Positions 53,524-64,000 of a DNA stretch of 64,000 nucleotides are shown piece by piece. Each line of letters opens with the position of its first letter. Position 1 is the first letter of the stretch. The notes below the pieces were generated by a model that saw only the letters and a program-made list of their open reading frames with translations, made no database searches and was not told the origin of the DNA. The stretch covers positions 136,842,738 to 136,906,737 of the forward strand of contig OY821520.1 in NCBI GenBank assembly GCA_963682025.1, written 5' to 3'. The DNA is from Cordilura impudica (lineage: Eukaryota; Arthropoda; Insecta; Diptera; Scathophagidae). Position numbers and translations under genes: made by a program.

Positions 53524-54073
53524 TTTGCAACAAGAAGACTAAAAACAAAATGTGCTTTTTATTTCTTCTTCGCAAAAACTACTAAAAGGAATTCAAATGA
53601 GCGAGCGGCTACGAAGAAGCGCGACAAACAGCAACAACAAGTAATTCAAGCACTTAAAGAGTCGCTTTTTTGCTGGTTTCAATTCAAAAATGGGGCGCTG
53701 CCCTTTGCTTCACTTTTGTTTTGTGGATTTGTTTCTAATACACCAAACAAACAAACAATTGCGTTTCAATTTGGGTTTTTTTTCACATTTAATGTTGTGC
53801 GGCTGGCTTTAGTGTGTGTTTCTGACTTGTCTGCTGCTGCTGCTGCTTCCGACAACTGCTAAATATCTGCTGTGTGTGTCTAAATTCCGCTACTTTTTGT
53901 TTTGTCTTCTTTTCCTCTGTTCCACGCTATTTCCTATCAGCCGAATTTATATACACTCATTTCTATTTTTATTTAACGTTTGAGAAAACTCAATTAAAAA
54001 CTTTCATTTCTGTCAAACTTACAAATTAGACGAATTTAATACCTTTTAAAGAATTAGGTTGTGTTTGTAAAGT
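53524..54073. promoter_or_regulatory. Probable Ro60 5' UTR and promoter region
   Basis: No ORF. GC content rises locally (53600-53870), with a CAACAACAA stretch and (CTG)n near 53832-53846. A transcription start is expected here from gene structure, but no clear initiator or TATA element was identified. Confidence 0.4.
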
Positions 54074-54479
54074 TTAGCTTGCACTGCTTTTTCGCAATTT
54101 GTTTATTTTATTCGTGTATAGATCTCGTGTAAAAATGTTTATGCACAATAGAAAATGAAGATGATACAAAAACAATGAAATAAATAAACAATGGAGCTGC
54201 CAGATTTTCTCGGAAATCCCAATAAGATTTTTTAGTACAGGTTTGCCATATCGAATGTATTCAAAAAGCCGACAAAAGATTATAACCACCGTCCAATGAT
54301 CTAATGAACATGGTAGATCTTTCCTACTAAATAAATATATACGAAACAAATATATATATTTTAAATGAGTCTAAAGAGAAATTCCAAAAAAGAAATTTCA
54401 GAAATCGTAAAACATTTTATACCCCGTGAAATATTTTTTACTACCTTTACGAAGAAAAGTAGATGAAAACTTGATGATT

Positions 54480-54840
54480 TCTTCTAGGGAAGTTATAGGT
54501 AAACTCAAAAATTAATGTGATGTTATAGTCTCCCACAAAACAGTAGGGGAGGTCTTGAAAATGAACTTGTATTCATTAAGGGTTGCTCGAAAAAATCCAC
54601 TACTTACATTACAACACAAAGAAAGGATATTGTCTTTCGCTACAATCCACATTGCCCACATCTGATCACTAACGTTATATTCTGCGATAAGATGAAAATG
54701 GTGCATTACAATAATGATGTGCCCCATAGAGTATGAAGAAAGCCGTTAAAAGTATCTAAATTTGAAATTTGGAAAACTTTCAGTCAGGCTTTGGGAGTGC
54801 ATATCTACGGGAGTAGAAAAGACTCGTTTTATTAAGAACA
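54480..54840 (+). pseudogene. Tc1-like transposase relic
   Basis: VSHKTVGEVLKMNLYSLRVA, RKNPLLTLQHKERILSFATI: the second helix-turn-helix of a Tc1-type transposase and the linker to the catalytic core. Later text (EYEESR, WECISTG) is scrambled by stops. Confidence 0.6.
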
Positions 54841-55619
54841 CCATGGATGCACAACAAAACTTAAAACTTTAATCCAATTTGGAAAATAAAAGCACTAAAA
54901 AAATTAAATTAAAATAATTAACATATTTACATTAAGTTCATATTTTCAATATTTTTTTGAATTTTTCGACATTATCACCAGTTGAAAAAAAACGCGCAAA
55001 AGCTTCACCATCTGTGAGAACACTGAACAATGTTTTTTGCATTTTTTTTAATAAATTTTTTACAGTGCAATTTATGCGTTTTGATTTGTAGAAAATTCTA
55101 ATTATAAAACGTTTTTAAGCTATAATATATTTGAATAGCCTGACCCATAGAAATGTTAAAACATTTATTCAAAAAATATACCTAGATGTTTACAAAATTA
55201 CAAAATCGAATTGTTTAATGTGGTGTTTTCATATATATATATATTATTGAAGAACTAAAATTTCTAAATTAGTATTTGTAAAATATTTTTTTAAATCCGA
55301 AAGAAACTGAAACTAATTTATAAAAAGTCCCCTAAACTAGAATACATCCTCTTAATATACAATAAATATCATCTAAAAACTTTTATAAAATACAACATTA
55401 AGAGTATTATTGTTTAAGTCAATAAAAAGTATTTTGTGGAAAATAAAAACATATAATTTGATTTCTGTTAAATTAACTATGTTTTTTTAATATTAAATTC
55501 CGGTCACCTTCAAAAAAACCCTTTATTAGCGGTTTTGAACAATAGTATACAGGATAATTGTTTAAAAAAAGATTCAAAATTTAAAAATTTTGTTGAAATT
55601 AACATACATATTTATATTT
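54841..55619. other. A/T-rich noncoding
   Basis: No gene or repeat assigned; isolated homopolymer runs only. Confidence 0.6.
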
Positions 55620-56180
55620 TTTTATTTATTTATTTTATTTATTTATCCATTCCAGTCTGAAGCCTTTTTGGCCTAATGACTAAAGATATTTACATTTTGA
55701 TTGCCAGTATAAAAAATAGTATATATTTAAATATGTATAAACTAAATAAAAAAAAAATATATACACATACATTTTAATGACTTATAACTAAGAAACAATA
55801 AAATTAATGATAACAATAATAAACCCATCCGGCACGAATATGAGAAATGTTAACCCAACCGTGGACTAAACGCCAATGAGGCCAGCAATAATCAATTAAT
55901 AAAATATTTTTATTTACAGATTATTTAGAAAAATAATTTGAAACTGCGAAATGCTGTGTGAAAATTTACGTTCGCTATAGAATATAATAGAGTTCCACAA
56001 TCTTGTTACACGAACAGTAAATGACCTTTGCATTACTAAAGAGGTAAAACGTGGACATATAAGAGAATGTGTTCTACTAGACTGTGAAAATCTAAAATTA
56101 TCGATTTCCACACGCAAATTTTAGTTTGCCAAACTTCGTTCGAATTTCATTAAGAATTTCGTTGGCGGTTCCACAGACAA
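55620..56180 (-). pseudogene. LINE 3' end relic
   Basis: The minus-strand fragment 56117-55914 contains HSLICPRFTSLVMQRSFTVR and VTRLWNSI, the C-terminal block also seen at 27262-26966. It is followed by a 3' UTR ending in AAATAAATAAATAAAAAAAT-type repeats at about 55620-55648. Confidence 0.65.
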
Positions 56181-56589
56181 ATTCTTGTTTCGAAACTTTT
56201 GGCTTGAATAAGAATTAAAAGAAACGTCAAAATATTTTTTTTGCTGTATATGCATTCATATTGCTGTATTAGAACGATTAATTGCTCTACATCAGGCTGA
56301 AACCATTTCAACGAAATCTTTGTTTTAATTTTATAATTTTCAATTGTTATTTGTCACACTGAATGTTTATAAAATTTAAATTGTCTTAAAAGTATATCTG
56401 ACTACAACGAATGTGAAGCAAAGTAAAATGTCAACAAATTTGTTTAAACGAAAAGAGCAAAGAGGAATTTGCGAGCACGGCAAACTCCGTACACGAAATT
56501 TTCCTTTTCTCTTCCTTTCACCCTCTTGCCGACAATCTAAAGAGTTTTCGAAGTAGAATTTGTGTTAAATTTGCGTGTGGAAACGCAGA

Positions 56590-57091
56590 CTTAAGGTGTG
56601 TTTAAACTATGTGTATTTTCCATATGTAAATTCAGTTTTACGATCCATACGTAATTCCGTGTGTATGTCAAAATTGACGTTTTACATACGATTCATTATT
56701 TTTGCGTTCAAACGTACATATGTATTTCCGTATGACAAAACCTCTAAATGTAAAAAACAGCTGATTTAAATTGTGAATTTACAAAAATTTATTGTTAAAA
56801 ATAAAGTTATATATTTTTTAATTGTTAATTAATATTAAACAATTTATTTTTTTTTTTCAATATTAATCTTTATAATTTAGTCTGTTTTTCTTTCGCCACA
56901 GGCAGTGTTGTATTTTCATATGTTTGTCTTGCCAAAATAGAACCTGCTCTAATTGAAAAACTAACATATGTCCTGCGAAATGCATTGTACATAAACAATG
57001 TTTGAAAGGGTTCACACTATGTGTAAAAATTGCACGTGCTAAAAAAATAAGAAAAACACAAGCAAAACTCATAGTGTGAACGCAGCTTTAT
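56590..57091. mobile_element. MITE-like element, about 500 bp
   Basis: The left end TTAAGGTGTGTTTAAACTAT and the complement of the right end (ATAAAGCTGCGTTCACACTA) match at most positions. GGTTCACACTATGTGT-like text recurs inside near 57008. No target duplication was confirmed. Confidence 0.45.
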
Positions 57092-57368
57092 CAGTTTATT
57101 ATATATTTTCCTAATGTTGGCATTAATACTGCTGCTCGACATGTGGCATCACGTTGCGTACTAAAAAACAAAAAACAAAAAGTCTGGCAGCTTTATCCTA
57201 GATTCTCGTGTTAATGAAACCGTTATACCCGCGGAATACTTGAATGAGTAAAATTCTAATGAATTTCTCGTAATTATAAAATGTACTATTGAGTATTAAG
57301 TTATATATTTTTTAATTGATAAAAGTGAAGGTTAATAAGCGTAATCTTTTTCAAACAACGTTACCAAT

Positions 57369-58233
57369 ATGAGGGTTAGTACTGAAATTACTAAATTTTA
57401 AACACTAGCACAATTAAGACTTTAATTTTTAGGTTTTACGTTCCCAATATTTGCAATTGGGACAAAAATTAAACGAAACAAATGATATCGCCTCAAATAT
57501 TGGAACAAAGGTAAGTTGCACAATGGTTTAATTGTTTTGGTAGTAGTTTTTAGAGAAACATTTTTATTAATCTGTTAAGGTTCTCCCTTTTGATGAAACC
57601 AACAACAATGAGTTTATTACATTAACACAAACTTCAACTGTCACAACAACCACTACCAAGATAAGACGCAATTCGTTAATATTAAGCAACCAAGAAGTGA
57701 ATTGTGTACTTGCAGCTCCCAACGATGTTCCGAATATTGCTGATACATTTGGTTTTGCTGGTTTCCCAGAGACTGAAGTCAAGCAAACAGCCGTCCGCGT
57801 AAAACGCCGTAGAAATACACTGGCCACTTTCTCTCAAAAAAGTCATTCTATGCAAATACAATTCTGCAATGTACCTGATACGGTGCGCAAGATAAATGTT
57901 ACCGTAGAATTTGTCAATATGGGTCCTCTATGGCTGACACGTATCTATCAGAGTTATGAAAATGATTTATGGCAAAAAAGGCAACGTATCTCTGACTGTT
58001 CGAATTCGAGACACTCCAGGTCCAGAAAAAAATGGTATTATGATTGTCTTTTGTGTTTCAAGCAGTATTGCGCCTATAGATCATTAAAGAGTCATTTAAA
58101 TTATCACTTGGATTTGTATCCATACAATTGTAAATTATGTGCCAGGCAATATACAAATCGATCTGCTGTTACCAAACACTTAAGATCTATACATCATGTT
58201 GAACGTGATGATTGGAATGAATTTATTGCTTAA
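57369..58233 (+). CDS. Two-finger C2H2 zinc-finger protein, three coding exons
   Basis: Coding exons 57369-57374 (ATGAGG, donor GTTAGT), 57433-57510 (acceptor TTAATTTTTAG, donor GTAAGT) and 57580-58233 (acceptor CTGTTAAG) join in phase 0 to 245 residues. The N-terminal half is Asn/Thr-rich (SQYLQLGQKLNETNDIAS, TQTSTVTTTTTKIRR) with a basic VKRRRN. Finger 1 (residues 184-204, CLLCFKQYCAYRSLKSHLNY-H) and finger 2 (212-233, CKLCARQYTNRSAVTKHLRS-IHH) are complete C2H2 units near the C terminus. It is probably nuclear and nucleic-acid binding. I do not recognise the ortholog. The 6-nt first coding exon is less certain than the rest. Confidence 0.8.
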
Positions 58234-58787
58234 AGGCGCCAAAATATAATCTGGATTTGAAGTAAGTTGAAGCAAATAAAGTTTTGGTTACATTATTTTT
58301 GGGTTTAACTATTTTTTTCAACATCTGTACATTTTCTTTTTTTATTTTTACATATATTTATTTTGTTAATTTTTTCTAAATTAATTTTGTTATTTACTGA
58401 CTATTATTTTTCTATTGTTTATTACAAAAACTATGATTTTCCTGACGAGAATTTATTCGAATTTCAATCAAATGTGTATGTTGTAATTATTTCCACTTTT
58501 ACCGACATTAATGAATTGTACATTTTTAATTATTGGTTATCGTTATTTTAAGTTTTTATTTGTATTTATGAATTTATTTTGAAATAAACGATTTTATAAA
58601 TTTTGAAAAAATACTAAAATCTATAATGTTAGTGTTAATCAACAAGACGAAACCGAATGATGAAAAGCGGGATCTTTATGCAAAAAAAAAAAAAAAAACG
58701 GGATGTTTCTTAACAACGACTCTGTAATGCGGCATTAGTTACCTTGGATAACAACGTACACTGTACAGTGCGTTTATGAAGCAAAAT
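58234..58787. other. Noncoding, 3' of the zinc-finger gene
   Basis: Contains several AATAAA-type signals (for example near 58276 and 58582) that could end the zinc-finger mRNA. No gene seen. Confidence 0.5.
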
Positions 58788-61224
58788 TGTTTTTTTTTTT
58801 TCAATTATATATTCTTTATTTACATAATTTAACAAATTTGATATTTACATATGAGATCTTATCTTTACATATAGATATTGCAACAAATAATACATAGGAT
58901 CTAAAGATATTAAATAGTTTTTATTTTATTTTTTAATGATTTTAAAGAAAAATGGGAGGAAAAACCTTTATATGATTTAATATATTCAAATACTATCTGA
59001 AAATATTTATATGCTTATAGAAGGTTTATTAGAAATAATAGACCTCTATAAGCATATAATTTTCAATTTGGTGATGTCTTTTTAATTTTACGTTATTTCT
59101 CTACATTCTCTTATCAGTGGGTAAGAGGAATTTTCAATTTTGGCAAAGTAATTATTGTTAATCCTTGTTATGAAATCGATAATTTTTTCATAACCTGTTT
59201 CTTCATGAAGAAGATTTGTAGGATACCTCCAGGGCTTTTTATTTATCATTTTAAGACATTTGTTTTGTATAATTTGTAAGCGTTTTAGGTGACGGTTGGC
59301 AGCGTCACTCCAAATAGGACACGCGTATGGTAATATTGACCTTATAACACTTTTGTAGAGTAGATTTTTGTTTTTGGGGTTTAGAAATGACCTTCTATTT
59401 AGTAGTGGCCATAATGCTTTAAATGATTTTATAGCTTTTTGGCACGTAGCCATAATATGTTTTTTAAATGTAAGCTTTTTGTCCAAGACAACTCCGAGAT
59501 ATTTGACATCGTTAAGTATATTTATGGTATTATTTCCAATAAGAATATGACGTCTTGGCAGTCTTTCGGGAGATTTGTTGAATGGAAAAATTATTGCTTG
59601 GGTCTTGTTTCGATTAATTTTGATTTTGCATTTCTGAAAATATTTACTGCAATTTACAAGTCCCTTTTCCATTTTCTTCAGGAGTGCACTTGTAAGTTTG
59701 TTTGAAGAAATTAACGCTGTATCATCTGCGTAGTAAGCAATTTGCATATATTTCGGGACTTTTAAGTCGGATGTATATATCGAGTAAAGCAATGGCGACA
59801 AGACTGATCGTTGAGGTAACCCTGTGGTAATGGTTTTTGGAGATGATGTTTCATTATTGATCGCAACTTTAAAGGTTCTGCCGTGAATGTAATCTGAAAT
59901 AAGTTTACATAAATATTTTGGTATATTTGCATCAAGAAGTTTAAATAAGAGGCCATTATGCCAAACGGTGTCAAACGCTATTTTCGATATCTACCAATAG
60001 TAGACCCGTTGAACGTTTATTGTTTTTAATGGTGATTATTTGATTTTTAATTCTGTTTATTTGGTCAGTAGTGCTATGGCCTTTTTTAAATCCAAATTGT
60101 TCTTTAGCGACAATAGAATTGGTCGTTACAAATTCACTAAGACGAGAATGTAGTATTTTTTTCAAAAATTTTACCTAAGTTACTTATTAGACTAATAGGT
60201 CTGTAGCTGTTTGGGTTATTTTTTGGCTTATTATGTTTGTTGACAGCTATAATAAAATAGCTAATATTTTGAAATGGTTTAAGAAATAGTTTAGTTTGAT
60301 GCAGCTGTTAAATATTATAACCAGTAATTTTATAGCTTTGTCTGGTAGTTTCTTTAAGAGCAGGTTCGGAGCCTTGTCAAAACCAGGGGATTTTGAGGGT
60401 TTTATTGATGAGACAATATTCACTACTTCTTCAAGAGATGTATAAGAAACTGATTCAGAACTAGGATTTTACTTCTTAAAATTATTTACTGTTGTATTTA
60501 TTAATGTATCCCCTGACTGGTTGTAGTTCGAAGTGAGGTTATTTGCTTGGACAAATGTATATGCCAGGACTTCAGCCTTGTCCTTATCAGATGTTATTTT
60601 TGTATTTCCAACTTTAAAGTGAGCGATTTGATTTTTTCCTTTTCCTCGCAAGTTCCTGCTTATTTTCCAGAATGATTTATCGCCTGGTTTTAAATTGGAT
60701 AATAATTGACACCATTTCTTATTGCGCTCCGAATTAATACCTTTATCAATCATGCTGCTTAGAAATTTAGTACATTAATTATAAAAAGTTTGCTCGGCTA
60801 TATTTGAAGATCGTTGGCTTCTTTCTTTTAAAGCTTCTTAGTTTTATATATTTCACAGTACTTTCTGGTAATGTGTAATTATTTTGTTGAGTTATTTTAG
60901 GTGTAGACACATCCCTAGCTTCGAAAACTACATTTATAAATTTTTGGATTTCCTGATCAATTACTACCTTGGTATTGTATATATGTATACGAATTTAACG
61001 TGATTTTATTGTCTAAGAAATTCATATAAATGTTCCAGTAGGTTGCACTATAATCATAATAATTGAGGTCAACCTGCAAGGCCATTGATCTTTTAAGTGT
61101 ACGTTGGTGGGGCGATGGTCTGATGGTATTTCGTAATCCATTGTTTTTACGCCTATATTTAAAGCGGAATTGCTTAAAATAATATCGACTGTGGATGCTT
61201 CGCGATTGTGTTGATGGGGGAATA
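58788..61224 (-). pseudogene. Jockey-like LINE (endonuclease end, RT, poly-A tail)
   Basis: Minus strand. The endonuclease C terminus reads REASTVDIILSNSALNIGVK and IPSDHRPTNVHLK. Then come NKKWCQLLSNLKPGDKSFWK, SIKPSKSPGFDKAPNLLLKK, SRLSEFVTTNSIVAKEQFGF, GHSTTDQINRIKN, IAYYADDTALISSNK and DVKYLGVVLDKKLTFKKHI, then RSILPYACPIWSDAANRHLK. It ends at ECREIT and a poly-A tract (T-run at 58790-58801). The YADD box is intact, but frameshifts near 59810, 59980 and 60170 and stops elsewhere kill it. The 5' part is cut off by the palindrome repeat at 61225. Confidence 0.85.
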
Positions 61225-61510
61225 GACTTAAACCTATCAAAAACAAAAATATTGCACAGAGATTTTTGGCAAATTTGGTTTATATATATTTTCTGCAAGA
61301 AAGAAGTGACTTCATCAAATATTTTCAGGATCGGTCCATTTTTCGATCTAGTCCCCATATAAATATAGCATCCAATATGAACTTTTTCATATCAGTAGTG
61401 AAAAAATTTAATTACAGTGCCACTCAAATTTGGTTTATGCTTCTTTTATATACCCAATTAGTTGAACCTAAGATCAATTCTCTAAACGCATGACATAGGG
61501 TATCGCATAT
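61225..61510 (-). repeat. Palindrome-headed repeat, old 5' fragment
   Basis: Diverged reverse-strand copy covering the family's 5' third (AAAATATTGCACAG, GGATCGGTCCATTTTTCGA, CATAGGGTATCG). It ends before the palindrome, where the next copy abuts it. Confidence 0.75.
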
Positions 61511-62306
61511 TTATACACTATACCACTTTGTGGTTTGGGTATAATGACTTTGTGCTGCTGTTTGTAAATACCAAAAATATTTGACCTAGACCCATCTTTT
61601 ATTATACCGATCGACTCAGAATCATTTTCGACTCGGAATCATTTTCTGAGTCGATTTAGCAATGTCCGTCCGTCTGTCCGTCTGTGTGTCCATGTAAACC
61701 TTGTAGTCAAACTACAGGTCGCAAATATGAATATATTTTGGTGAAATTTGGTATATAAGCTTTTATCGGCCATAGAATGAACGCCATTGCTATTGGTGAA
61801 ATTCGGTCCATGTTCAGACCTAGTCCCCATACAAATGACCCCTATGAAATCGACATAAATTGCCATAAGATCCAAATTATAATATATAGATGTCAGTCAA
61901 ATTAGGTTTGTATATGTTTATTATATCCATTAATCAGTAGTCCAATAATAATCCCTATAAGACAATTCTTAGTCACAGGCCCCATATAGAGCTGCTTCCC
62001 TATCTTCACTTAAATCTATCAAAAAACAAAAATATTCCACAGATTTTTCTCAAATTTGGTTTGTACATATTTTTTGTATATATTTTTACCAAATATGGTC
62101 AGGATCGGTCCATTTTTTGACCTAGTCCCCATATAAATATAGTATCCGGTATGAACTTTTTCATATCTGCAGCGAAAAAAATTAATAAAAATGCCACTCA
62201 AATTTGGTTTATGCTTATTTTCTATATCCAATTAATTGGACCAAAGAGATAGCGTCTCTAAACCATGGTATAAGGGTATCGTATAGTCCAACTTGTTTTA
62301 CTTGTT
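61511..62306 (-). repeat. Palindrome-headed repeat, old full-length copy without an intact palindrome
   Basis: Complete from TTATACACTATACCACTTTG to a degraded start (GTATCGTATAGTCCAACTTG). The palindrome has decayed to one arm. Sequence divergence from the other copies is clearly higher, so this is an older insertion. Confidence 0.8.
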
Positions 62307-62778
62307 TTGGTTGTTTTAACGTATTTTTACCCAATACTTACATTAAGTCTTCTACTTTTAAAAAGTAGTTCTTTAAAAATGTACTTTTATCGTCCATGCT
62401 TTTCAAGGCTTCAATGAATTGTGGTATTGAACTGTTACACCTTTGTACACAGTCGTGCAGTACAGTTGCAGTCTTTTGCTAGATTGTCCGCTTTCTTGAA
62501 ATATTGTTGACAAAATATTTGTGTGCATTTTGAAGACTGAAAATGGTTACAAAAGTATTTCTTATTTCTACAATTTTTGATGCCATATTTAGACATACAT
62601 AAATTAAAAGTAAGTGAGGCACAATGGACGTAAATAGTGCTTGGATATGTTTCTATTATCATGGCTTGACGGACACCTATTCAAATCCAGTCCTAGATTT
62701 TGGACTGTCTCAAGTAAAGTTTTTGAATTTTTTTTACCTGTTGTTACATTTATGTTGACAAAGTATAATAAATATTTT
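62307..62778 (-). pseudogene. Possible hAT/zf-MYM-like transposase fragment
   Basis: The minus strand 62662-62435 reads TYPSTIYVHCASLTFNLCMS, CRNKKYF and QQYFKKADNLAKDC, resembling the YVHC-H-LNL block of hAT-like transposases. A shifted frame continues SSIPQFIEALKSMDDKSTFL to a GTAAGT at 62347. Assignment is weak. Confidence 0.3.
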
Positions 62779-64000
62779 TTAACCCTGGAACACACACCCG
62801 GGTACAAATATCCACTTGCAACTATGCAGTGTGTAACTCAGGAAAGGCTTAATTTAGGGCATAGAGATTTCGGATCTAGGAAATATAAGTAATTTTTAAT
62901 CTTTTAAAGGTTATTTGAGCAGTGGTTCAGGAGCTACCAGTTTCCAAAGTCGGCACCTATGTAAACACACACCCGGGATACGTTTGTACCAGTTTATATC
63001 AAAATAAGAGGCAACAAACCATTTTATAGTGTGTTTAAATTATATTGTTTTATTTGAAAAATGAAAATTATTAAATTACATATTATAAATATGAATTATC
63101 GGTACATATTATGCAGTCGGTATTGGTGATCGAATGTTCGAGACACATTGGCTTCTTACATTTGCCGCACACCTTTCTTGTTTTTCTACGCCGTTTTGTT
63201 TCTTGAGCATAACATAAATTGCAGGAACCGCTGATAGGTTTTGGCTTGAGGGCTGCGGCAGATGTCGATGGTTCCGTGTTCAACATTGATTCCAGCGGTC
63301 GGTTGAAATATGACTCAATCGCTATTTTAGTGGAGAAGTTTCGCATAACTTGCCAATTTAGTGCACGTTCTTCAATAATTGGCATACACAATGCTTCAGC
63401 CAAGCTGCGAAGCAACTGCTTACGCTTGTTTGATTTAGCAGGCAGCATGGGGTTGTTCATTCCATATACTATATACGCTGCAAGAGCCGTTATGTCCAAC
63501 ATGTTGAAAAATAATGACAATGGCCAGCGCTTCGTCTGTCGTTGTGTAAGATATTTACTGAGCAATTGGTCCATTTTATCAACGCCACCCTTGGTCTATT
63601 ATAAAATTCTATGATTCCAGGCTTGCCACCCTCAGCTATCTCGCCCCATCATAGTGCAATGACAAAAGCAGCGTCACTGATTTATTTTTTCGTGGAACAT
63701 AAGAGCACATCGTCACATTTTTTTTGAAGCCGAATAATGATGAACCAATTGGCCTGTCCTTGTGTGCCTTCATTTCCGCAGGAATATACGTCTTGTTTTT
63801 GCGCAAAGTTCCAACGATTGTTAGGTTCCAGGTGAGAAGAAGTTCTGCAACTAGCAACGTCGTAAAAAAATTGTCCATTGTAATATTTCTTCCACTTCCT
63901 TGGTATCTGCCAGCCAAATTTTTCGCAACTTGTTCCCCTTGGTTCGTTTCACTTCCGGACGCTGCTTTGCCAGTATAAATTTGACCGTGCAGTGGATATG
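62779..64000 (-). mobile_element. piggyBac element, 3' end, continuing beyond the window
   Basis: The terminus is TTAA at 62779-62782 followed by CCCTGGAA, the piggyBac signature of a TTAA target and CCC-starting end. A subterminal direct repeat (ACACACACCCGGG at about 62790 and ACACACACCCGGGA at about 62965) lies between the end and the gene. The transposase reads leftward. Confidence 0.85.
63083..64000 (-). pseudogene. piggyBac transposase, C-terminal half (5' part off the window)
   Basis: From the right edge: QIYTGKAASGSETNQGEQVA, GSGRNITMDNFFTTLLVAEL (Asp of the catalytic triad), NLTIVGTLRKNKTYIPAEM, FKKNVTMCSYVPRKNKSV. A 1-nt shift near 63595 leads to GGVDKMDQLLSKYLTQRQTK (third Asp) and RWPLSLFFNMLDITALAAYI. 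The tail is a Cys-rich zinc domain (CNLCYAQETKRRRKTRKVC, CKKPMCLEHS, CIIC). It stops at 63083. Frame breaks also lie near 63930. Probably inactive. Confidence 0.88.

Noticed and set aside
54074..54349. 91-codon minus-strand ORF
   Set aside because: No recognised domain; sits in the region between Ro60 and the Tc1 relic with random-like composition.
20098..62231. Recurrent small ORFs (62-86 codons, MSGIFINFFGCRYEKV- and MDLMAIYVDFIG-like) on both strands of the palindrome repeats
   Set aside because: They appear only because recent copies of a noncoding repeat are nearly identical. They are open on opposite strands at once, older copies carry stops, and the (GACG)n tract ends one of them.

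Overview
The window looks like nuclear DNA of a higher fly, most likely a calyptrate such as a blow fly or relative. It is very A+T rich, has GT-AG introns, and is packed with dipteran transposable elements: an errantivirus, Osvaldo-like gypsy, I-like and Jockey/CR1-like LINEs, Tc1/mariner, hAT, piggyBac and Transib. Species assignment is inference. No rRNA, tRNA, CRISPR array or bacterial-type operon was seen.

Two host genes can be built. The main one is a Ro60/TROVE-domain RNA-binding protein on the minus strand. It has five coding exons (53430-53233, 31556-30545, 30477-30290, 30172-29994, 23086-22945) that join in phase to 572 codons. Intron 1 is about 21.7 kb and intron 4 about 6.9 kb, and nearly all of that is transposon debris. 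Its von Willebrand A half appears to have lost the metal-binding DxSxS motif. About 4 kb away on the plus strand (57369-58233) is a 245-residue protein with two C2H2 zinc fingers.

Layout. 1-6346: 3' part of an apparently intact gypsy-type errantivirus with gag, pol, env and 3' LTR. 6347-11740: A/T-rich DNA, a degenerate GTACC minisatellite, a 487-bp duplication and a MITE. 11869-12805: Tc1-like relic. 13208-18780: degenerate Osvaldo-like gypsy element. 18790-19560: 3' end of an I-like LINE. 20009-24209: two copies of a palindrome-bearing repeat flanking the Ro60 3' end. Intron 4 (23087-29993): a hAT, a CR1/Jockey-like LINE and a mariner relic. Intron 1 (31557-53232): more palindrome repeats, a 1.2-kb heptanucleotide satellite, duplicated LINE fragments, a 6.4-kb I-like LINE, and a rosa-like mariner carrying a complete 2,434-bp Transib (RAG1-related) element. 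54480-57091: Tc1 relic, LINE tail and a MITE. 58788-62306: minus-strand Jockey LINE cut by palindrome repeats. 62779-64000: piggyBac element running off the right edge.

The most interesting items are the Transib element, whose termini resemble RAG recombination signals; the Ro60 gene with its huge introns and eroded MIDAS; and the abundant hairpin-headed repeat family.
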